DNA from: Arthrinium phaeospermum
Lineage: Eukaryota; Ascomycota; Sordariomycetes; Amphisphaeriales; Apiosporaceae
Length of the DNA: 64,000 nucleotides
Assembly: GCA_006503535.1 (NCBI GenBank)
Contig: QYRS01000006.1
Coordinates: 372,001-436,000 of the forward strand
Direction: 5' to 3'
A program made the translations under genes and the position numbers. The notes beneath the pieces were generated by a model. The model ran no database searches, was not told where the DNA came from, and saw nothing but the letters and a program-made list of their open reading frames with translations. This document shows, piece after piece, positions 57,084-64,000 of the stretch (position 1 is its first letter; each line of letters begins with the position of its first letter).

Positions 57084-58989
57084 ATGACAGGTGAAAAGAA
57101 GCCTACCCCGGGTGTTTCCTCGCGACGTTCGGCCTGCGACCGCTGCCGCGGCCAGAAGCTCCGATGCCTACGCAAGGGAGGCGACCCGCAGGGCCGGTGC
57201 GACAGGTGCGCCAAAGCCGACACGTCCTGTACCACTAGCCCTATTTACCGGATGCGCAACTACTCGGTCGAGGACGACGGCAACTCGGTCTCGCGGAAGA
57301 GGCGCCGGATTGGCGATCGATCAACTCACTCATCCCAGTCGCCACAGATTGCTGCTGCTTCTGCCACGCTGGCACCCAGTCGCCCGGCAGCCCAAGGATT
57401 AGTGCAGTCAGATCCCTCGACCATCCCAGCAGCCTCCCAGACTACACCCACAACGGCAGGAAGCACACAATCGTTCGGATGGCATTTCGGAAATGCAATG
57501 CAGGGACCAGGCAATGGCGGTACAGTGGGTGTCCACTTTGTGATGCCGCCGACGCCGTCGGATTGGACTTCTTTTTCGGACCCGGCCACACCAGTCTTCT
57601 CAACGCCCGTCGTCGCGTCCCCAAGCGTCTGGGAACATCACAACCTCAACATGGCTCATACGTATACCGCTGCTAACTCTGCTAAGAACACGCCTACTTC
57701 CTTTAACAGTCCCGTCGACGAATCTATGGCGAAGAATGGTTTTCTGGCGACAAGTACCCAGCAGGCTTTGAAACTTGAGCAACCACATGCGGACGAAAAC
57801 ATCCACTGGTCGCAACAACAGTCCCAACAAGAACATGTATCGGACTACTTCACGCACGATGATTCGATTGCTCAAGGAACGATGAGTTGTCCACCAAACC
57901 ATTTGGAAAGCAAACCCCATTACCACATGGAAATGTTGACCAGCATAAACCTGGAACTCGTCACTCAATTGAAGCAAGTAACACAGCCCCATATCAATCT
58001 CAACATTCTCATCAACCAAACGACTGCTGGCAGCTCGGATATATCCAGCACCAGTACCTTTGAACGCATTTTGAACTTGACGCAAGAGTTCATCAACATA
58101 CTGCACGTCGTCGCCGGTGCCCCTCATACACCCCATGCGCCACTAGCAGCACCCCAAGCGACACAAATAACGACTTGGATAGGAGGGGCCTACGGCGGCT
58201 ATGGCAGCGGCTCCGAGAGCGCCACGACCTCAACCTACGACAGTGAGATCAATTCGCCGAGTGACAATAGCAGCATCACCCACTATTCCCCCGCATCGGC
58301 TTCCATGTCGCCGCAGATGTCTTCGCCCACCACATACTTCGACAACGACACTGCGACGCCGACCATGGAACCGAATGCAGACTCGGCGACTGTCCTACTC
58401 ATAATCACCTGCTACGTCCACATCTTACGACTTCACGTGGTGCTCTTCTGGCATGTGCAACAGGACCTGCAACCCAGATCCGACGCGGACAAGATGCATC
58501 GTGTCTGCCATTTCGGGAACCTTCCGCTGCGTACGTGATCCTCCATCCCACTCTCGCTCCTCTATTCCCACGTAGCATTAGATGTAACCAACCTGTTTCA
58601 CCCCCAAGAAAGAAGCTCCCTGACTAACATCACCCCTTTCCACCAACATAGAATCAGGCAATCTGCAAGTTACCATGTTGATTCAACTGATCGTCAGCGC
58701 CTTTGACCGGATGGAAGCACTTCTAGGCCTGCCAAGCGAGCTGTGCCTTGGCAGCTGCGATCGCTACGGCATCTTTGACGACGGACAGCAGCAGCAACAG
58801 CAGCAAACAAACCCGTACCTTTATCACGATGGTGGCATGCTCGGTGCCGCAGGCCTGCTGGATGTCGCGAAGACCATAATTGGTAAAGAGGACTTGGGAC
58901 GGCCGGAGGTCGGGAAAGGGGGGATCCGGTCGCTGCGTAAGGCCATGATGGAAACGAGGCATTCGCTTCAGGGTCGCATGGGGGCGTGA
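57084..58989 (+). CDS. Zn2Cys6 transcription factor (AflR-like layout)
   Basis: Two exons, 57084-58530 and 58652-58989, joined by GTACGT and CATAG, giving 594 residues. The binuclear zinc cluster has its six cysteines at residues 18, 21, 28, 39, 42 and 49 (SACDRCRGQKLRC, then RCDRCAKADTSC). A basic patch RKRRR follows at about 73-77, suitable for nuclear import. The middle is Ser/Thr/Gln/Pro-rich. The C-terminal helical part reads TVLLIITCYVHILRLHVVLF, then across the intron NLQVTMLIQLIVSAFDRMEALLGLP, which resembles the end of AflR-type pathway regulators. A poly-Gln stretch (seven Q) lies in exon 2. It should bind CGG-type DNA sites, but no obvious target cluster is adjacent. Confidence 0.88.
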
Positions 58990-59661
58990 CTTGTGTGAGT
59001 AAAGATACTGCTTTTTTTGGTTCCAACTTGGTAAAATTTATTCTGCAAACTATTTAACGATGCTCATGTAGTTCTTGATGTGGGGTGTATCTATCTCTCA
59101 TAAACGGCAACGATGGAAGGGTATATGTATGGATGGACTTGGGTTTCTGGTTGGAACTGTGTGTGCATGTTAGTGTTCTCTGTGTACTTATATTAAGAGG
59201 AAAGCATAACCAGTGTATCATAGCATTACTAGCCAAAGAGGCAGACGGGAGGTTTTCATATGTTTGTATTTACCCAGTCAGTCGCATTTCAAACATCCCC
59301 GATTTCCCCTGGCACGTTTCAGTCTTTCGTCCATACAGACACCTTTACCTAGCGCACTCAAGCATGCATGCACTTCAGTTGGATCATCCCCACGTGGCCA
59401 CTCGCTTGACGTCCCGAATCTTCAGCCATGCAATTCACTTGATAATCTGGGACTTGGGTTTCATCTATTTATATTAACTATGTGACTAAGTCTTATGCCA
59501 CAGCGGAGGTGTAACAGGGAATGAGGCAAAGATAGCACAGGAAACCTTGGCGTTATGATTGCGGTATGCTTAGCCTACTCAACTGGCTTATTCTTCTTCT
59601 TTTTCTTTTCTTAACGCCAGCATATTCTGCAATCACTATCGTCCGCAGTCGAAGTCCGCCC
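58990..59661. other. Intergenic, between convergent 3' ends
   Basis: Probable 3' untranslated regions of the Zn2Cys6 gene and the BTB-like gene. No gene or repeat is recognised. Confidence 0.45.
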
Positions 59662-61349
59662 CTAAGCCTCTTCCTCCGACTCGTCCGTCTCGTCCCCCCC
59701 AAAGAGCGCCCGGAGCCGCGCCAGCTCCTCCGAGTCCAGGTCGGCCTGTAAGTGAAGGGCCTCCATCTCTTTCGCGTCGGCAATGGACTGGCGCTGCAGC
59801 TCCATCTTCTCCTCGACCATCTGGCTCATCTGGGCCTGGAGCTGGGACCGCAGGTCCTGGGACCGGCCGAGCTCCGCGTGGGCGCCCTCGAGGTGGTTCG
59901 TGAGGTGCTCGAGCATCCGGGCGTCTTCCGCCCGCTTGTCGTGGAGCTTCTCGACCGCGTCGGCGTGGGCGGCCCGCTGGGTCCCGAGGCGGTCCGCGCC
60001 CTCGTCGCGCTCGTCGCAGGCCAGGCGCAGCTCCGCCATCAGCTCGAGCCGCTCCTGCACGCCCTGCGCCCGCAGCCGCTCGATCTCCTCGTGGTCGGCG
60101 GCTTCCCGGGACATCATGTTGGCCAGCTGCTCGGCCTGGCACGCCGCCCGCTGCTGCGCTTCCTGGGCTTCGCGGTCCCGGCTCTCGACCGCGGCCTGGA
60201 GGCCGTCGCGCTCCGCGGCGACGTCGGACAGGTCGGCCGCCATGGTCTCGAGCGCCGCGGCGTCGGCCGCCACCTTGGCCTTGAAGGCGGTCTGCCAGAA
60301 GCGCGGCGGCAGCTGGCGGCACATCTCGTCGACGGCCTCGGGCGAGCCGAGCTCGGTGCGCGCAAAGTCGGCCGCGAGCCAGCGCCAGAGCGGGTCGTCC
60401 TCGGCGTAGAAGTGGCTGTTGTAGCAGGCGTACACCAGCACGTCGAGGCTGGGCCGGGGCCGTCTGGCGCGGTGGGCCTCGCGGTGGCGCTTCAGCAGGG
60501 CGAGGACGTCGTGCTCGAGGGCGCGGACGGCGTACTGCTGGGCGAAGGTGTAGACGTCGAGGAGGCGGACGGTGACGCGGTCGAAGGGGTGGGAGAGGCC
60601 GGCCGCCACGTCGGCGACGGGGCTGTCGTCGAATTCCATCTGGCGTGTGGTGGCTGTGGCGGCGGGGTCGTAGTCGCGATCGCGGTTGTCGGGAGAAGGG
60701 GATGATGCTTCCAGGGTGGCAGAGTCGCTGCTGGCGCTGCTGGCGGGAACTTGGTAATGTCCTCCATGGAAGATGCCGGTCCAATCGACGGGAGGGGGAG
60801 ACTTGTTAGATTCACTGCGACGAGAAGCAACATTTTCACCTTCCCCGTCCTCTACTGCTTGCTCTGCAGCTTCATTGCCTCCGCCGTTACCAGCGGCCGC
60901 TCGATCCATATTCTTATCTTCGTCGTAGGGGGTGTCGAGGCGGAGCTCGGCGACATGTAGAGATCGAGTGTAGAGCCAGTAGCTGAAGATGTCGACAGTT
61001 TCGGGGCTCGTGTCTCCCAGAAGGATGGTGTCGCCGCCATCGCCGAGCCGGTTGCGGAAATCCTTGGATTGGTCCAAGAGCGGCGCCGGGTGGAAGTACC
61101 AAGTTGTATGTTGTCCGTTCACTCCATTCTCCATTTCGATCTTGACTATGGGGTGATTGAAGCTGTGTGTACGCGTTGAGTCAGTCGCTATTTCGATTTA
61201 GGGGGACGTGGGTTGAGTCTGTGATTCTAGGGACTGGGCTTTGGGAGAAGAAGGTCAGTTACTCACAATGAGTTGCCAGCATGGCCTGTCTTGACTCGTT
61301 TGGCAAGAGATGAAGCCAAAGGGCTGTCTGGTGAGCCTCGGATACTCAT
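59662..61349 (-). CDS. BTB/POZ-like protein with long coiled coil
   Basis: Two exons, 61349-61267 and 61162-59662, with a GTGAGT donor and ACACAG acceptor, giving 527 residues. The short first exon (MSIRGSPDSPLASSLAKRVK) is joined to FFNHPIVKIEMENGVNGQ and then WYFHPAPLLDQSKDFRNRLG, ILLGDTSPETVDIFSYWLYT, which matches the strand-helix order of fungal BTB domains, split by a Ser/Asp/Pro-rich insert (about 95-175). The second half of the BTB-like part is DRVTVRLLDVYTFAQQYAVRAL. Residues from about 290 form a long Ala/Glu/Arg-rich coiled coil ending in EEEA. Such proteins may be adaptors or substrate receptors of Cul3 ligases. The partner is unknown. The start is supported by the phase-consistent join. 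Confidence 0.72.
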
Positions 61350-61888
61350 GGTGGGTGGTGTTGTCGTCTGGGAGTACTTCACAAGTTGAATGATCCCTGA
61401 AGGTCGGCGGATATTTTGGGTGAAGACCTGGAGGCACCCCTTTATGTAGGCGCCGAATTGCGAAGGTTTGCTCCGAATATGGTTCTGCCGTGCCATGGAT
61501 CAAAAGTAAACCAACGTTTACTTATTCCCACAATATTTAAAGGTCGCGCCGATAGCATTGAAGGTTCGACGCCGATAGCATTGAAGGCTACGCCGATAGC
61601 AGTAAATTCTCACGCCGATAGCAGTGAATTCTCGCGCCGATAGTAGCGAATTCTCGCGCCGAGAACATTGAATTCTCACGCCGAGATCATTGAATTCTTG
61701 CGCCGAGGACATTAAAGGCTTATGCCGATAACATTGAAGTGGATAAGAAAATGAGAAGGGTTTTGGGTATTCCATTGAATTGATTGGGACCAGACGTCCC
61801 TGATGACCCCCATTGAACCTAAACGCCAGCTATGCCGTATGGAAATGATTTATCGCCTTCAATATCTAGTACATTCACAGTCGCTTTT
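61350..61888. other. Intergenic with a minisatellite
   Basis: It holds the promoter of the BTB-like gene, the 22-bp tandem repeat listed separately, and the 3' flank of the splicing factor gene. Confidence 0.6.
61546..61743. repeat. Minisatellite, nine copies of a 22-bp unit
   Basis: The unit is close to GCCGATAGCATTGAATTCTC plus two bases. The GCC that opens each copy falls at 61548, 61571, 61592, 61614, 61636, 61658, 61680, 61702 and 61724, so the period is 22 with one 23 and one 21. Central copies contain GAATTC; outer copies differ by a few bases. There are no spacers, so it is not a CRISPR array. Confidence 0.9.
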
Positions 61889-63052
61889 TCAGTTGCCCGC
61901 CAGACTGGCGTAATTAATATCGTCGGCTCCCGGAGGTGCGGCCACGATGTCCAAGCTGTTCTCCTGTTGTTGCGGTTCCGAGCCATCCTCGCCACCTTGG
62001 GTGAGCAGGTTGGCTTGCCGGCCCTCGATGGCCTTCTGCTTCCTCACGTCCGAGAACGCGCTGCGTCCGTCTCGGATCATCTCGCCTCGCTGCTCCTTGT
62101 TCATGGTGCCCACCGCTCTAGGGACGCTCCATCGTACCCGCAGCGGGCATCCGGAAATCACGGCGCGTCCCTGGCATGCTTCGGCGGCCTTCTCGGCGCT
62201 TGCCCTCGTCTCGTAGTTGACGAATGCGCAATGTGACATGTGACTGCAAACCAAGCTCTTGATCTTGCCGTGTACCTTGAAGAACTCGCGGAGCTTGTAT
62301 TCGGGGAGGTCGTCCTCCACACCGGTAACGAAAAGTGACATGATCGATTTGTCGGAAGGTGGCTGCCAGTCTTTAGGACCGGGCGGTAGTTGCGACGCGG
62401 AGGGGAACGGCCGCTTCTTGTTGTTGCCTCGAGGGCCAGCGCCTGTCGCTCTCGCAGCTCGAGAATCGTTTGTACGAATGGGGCCTGGTCCACCCACGCC
62501 AGCGCCGACAGCTGGACTGCCACCGCCGCTGCCGCTAGCCGACGCCGTCGCAGCCGAGCCGTCCTCGATGGCGCGGCCCTTGCGGAAGTAGGGCTTGCTG
62601 GCGGCCAGCTTGCGGAGGAGCTCGCGCCCCTTCTCGTCGGCCTTTTCGTACTCCTCGGTGCCGCCGCGGCCCTCCTCGATCTCCTTCTCCATGTTCTGGG
62701 CGAAGTACTCGCGGTTGATCTCGCTGCCGGGGCCGGGGGCGACCATCTTGAGGGCGGCGTCGCGGACAGCGATGGGCAAACCGAAGGACAGGTCGAGCAT
62801 GCAGCACTGGCAGCAGTTCTTGAGGCGGGCGCAGGTGAGGCAGATGTTGGTGCGCTTCTTGCGGCCGTGGGCGCGGTCGCCGCTCCAGCTGAAGATGGTG
62901 AAGGGGCGCGTGCAGAGCTTGCACTCGGCGCCGTAGTCCTCCTTGAGCATCTTGACGTAGGGGTTGTCGGGCAGGCACGACTCGCACACGGACGGGAAGT
63001 CGGTCGTCTCCCAGCCGGACCGGTTGAGATCCTGCTTGATTTGCGGCGGCAT
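61889..63052 (-). CDS. slt11: Pre-mRNA splicing factor Slt11/Ecm2 (RBM22 homologue)
   Basis: A single exon of 387 residues. The N-terminus is diagnostic: SGWETTDFPSVCESCLPDNP, YGAECKLCTRPFTIFSW, then NICLTCARLKNCCQCCMLDL, a set of Cys clusters that bind zinc and contact the U6 ISL and branch helix in the activated spliceosome. A low-complexity Gly/Ser/Ala linker (about 165-215) leads to an RRM at about 238-310 (SLFVTGVEDDLPEYKLREFF, CAFVNYETRASAEKAAEAC). It is part of the Prp19-related complex in the nucleus and is needed for activation of the spliceosome. Length and domain order are those of fungal homologues. The C-terminal tail is polar. Confidence 0.95.
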   Translation of the reverse strand: MPPQIKQDLNRSGWETTDFPSVCESCLPDNPYVKMLKEDYGAECKLCTRPFTIFSWSGDRAHGRKKRTNICLTCARLKNCCQCCMLDLSFGLPIAVRDAALKMVAPGPGSEINREYFAQNMEKEIEEGRGGTEEYEKADEKGRELLRKLAASKPYFRKGRAIEDGSAATASASGSGGGSPAVGAGVGGPGPIRTNDSRAARATGAGPRGNNKKRPFPSASQLPPGPKDWQPPSDKSIMSLFVTGVEDDLPEYKLREFFKVHGKIKSLVCSHMSHCAFVNYETRASAEKAAEACQGRAVISGCPLRVRWSVPRAVGTMNKEQRGEMIRDGRSAFSDVRKQKAIEGRQANLLTQGGEDGSEPQQQENSLDIVAAPPGADDINYASLAGN

Positions 63053-64000
63053 CTTGGGTTGTTGGGTTTCGATGTCGTTGCTATGATTGATTTGGGGTAG
63101 GTGGTGAGGAAGTCGCGATCAAAACAAGCGACAAAGGCGCCAATTGCATCAATTGTTGATTGCGATTTCTAAAGTGGCGACAATGTCATACTTGCTTTCT
63201 CCGATGGCTGAATAATCTGGATAAGCAAGCGCCTTATCTGCTGCAATCCACTTGCGATAACCTTAAATCTCTTATCCGCTGCCTGGCGGGTTTTATGCCC
63301 AGATTTATGCAAGCACTGGTGGCAGTGCACACCTTCTGTGGCTGTGCTAGTGGCTCGCAGCTTCTTTACCCCTATCTCAAAAATGACTGACTCTTCCCGT
63401 CTCAGGGGTTAGTCAGTCCAACATTAGCAACTCTTTGAATCGGAGCGACTGAAAAACTCCCAAATCAATTCTTTCTCATACACATGTTACGAGGAATTAG
63501 ATATGCCGGTTGCCACACAGAATTCGCCTCATTCTATATAGAATGAGCAGCGCATCTTCATATCATCCGGCACACCTAAGTTTATTCCATCTTACACCTT
63601 TTTAAAAGGTATGTTGGAACTCAGTCAGCCGTACTCAGAGTATAGACAATTCCATGTTCACCTTCCTTTCAATTGATGGGGATTTTAAGGATAGCTTTGT
63701 ACGTCCCCTCGTGCCCATGTAGCTTATCACGAGGTAAAACTACAAACGGGATCAGATTAAAATAGGAAAGACATATCCAGCTATGTTGCTTTGAGATATA
63801 CGATGGACTAAATATCCGTTTGCGGCACTAGTGTAATTTCTGCCTCTTTCTAGTCGGGGCCGCCCTTGTTTGCCGCGCTCAACTGCAACCCTTCAGATCA
63901 GAACAAAGAACCCAGGGGTTTCCTTTATGAGCCAATGATTTACCACACATCCATGGACGTGGGGAAATCCTAACATACTCCTTCCCGAAATTTATCAAAT
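63053..64000. other. Flank at the window end, no gene recognised
   Basis: It includes the promoter of the splicing-factor gene. Only short frames follow; if a gene begins further right it is outside the window. Confidence 0.4.

Noticed and set aside
59636..60784. 382-codon minus-strand frame rich in Arg and Pro
   Set aside because: It is an alternate frame of the BTB-like coiled-coil gene; composition is that of a shifted GC-rich frame and no motif is present.
61546..61743. Regularly spaced repeats resembling a CRISPR array
   Set aside because: Units follow each other without spacers, and the organism is a fungus; this is a minisatellite.

Overview
The window reads as nuclear DNA of a filamentous ascomycete (Pezizomycotina, most likely a Sordariomycete). 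Genes have short GT-AG introns of about 50-160 bp, GC-rich coding sequence and CT-rich leaders. The protein families are typical of such fungi: DUF7708/NACHT STAND receptors, a Clr5-domain protein, a STAND-N/ankyrin protein, a HET-type fragment and a Zn2Cys6 regulator. One A+T-rich patch carries mutations of the kind made by repeat-induced point mutation (RIP). About 21 protein-coding loci, 2 adjoining pseudogenes, 1 fragment and several non-coding repeats are supported. Exon joins were worked out by eye from splice signals, phase and family conservation.

Layout. 0-7.5 kb: the 3' end of an unknown gene, a GT32 Golgi-type glycosyltransferase, a BAHD/trichothecene-acetyltransferase-like enzyme and a kinase-fold protein whose catalytic Asp is Ser. 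7.5-13.4 kb (minus strand): a NACHT receptor damaged by RIP-type stops and a 250-bp tandem repeat. It runs, in the same reading frame and separated only by one TGA, into a SNF2/Rad5-like helicase that carries a 7-bp duplication frameshift. 14-20.5 kb: a secreted protein, methionine aminopeptidase 2 and two lineage-specific unknowns. 20.5-25 kb: gene-poor, with a diverged non-coding duplication and a HET-like C-terminal fragment. 25.3-33 kb: an FAD monooxygenase (frameshifted), a DHA1-type MFS exporter and a DAL5-type MFS permease. 33.2-40.4 kb: a TET/JBP-like 2OG-Fe(II) dioxygenase candidate with an in-frame TGA, a secreted repeat protein with Kex2-type sites followed by Tyr-x-Ile/Val-Pro motifs, and an RBR-type ubiquitin ligase fragment. 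41-52 kb: the Clr5 protein, MZM1 and zuotin sharing one promoter, a STAND-N/ankyrin protein and a SnoaL-like protein. 52-57 kb: gene-poor. 57-63 kb: a Zn2Cys6 regulator, a BTB-like coiled-coil protein, a 22-bp minisatellite and the splicing factor Slt11/Ecm2.

Housekeeping genes (MAP2, MZM1, zuotin, Slt11) alternate with accessory and defence-related genes. No complete secondary-metabolite cluster is visible. The most unusual items are the Kex2-repeat precursor-like protein at 37.5-38.2 kb and the NACHT/SNF2 tandem with its RIP damage.
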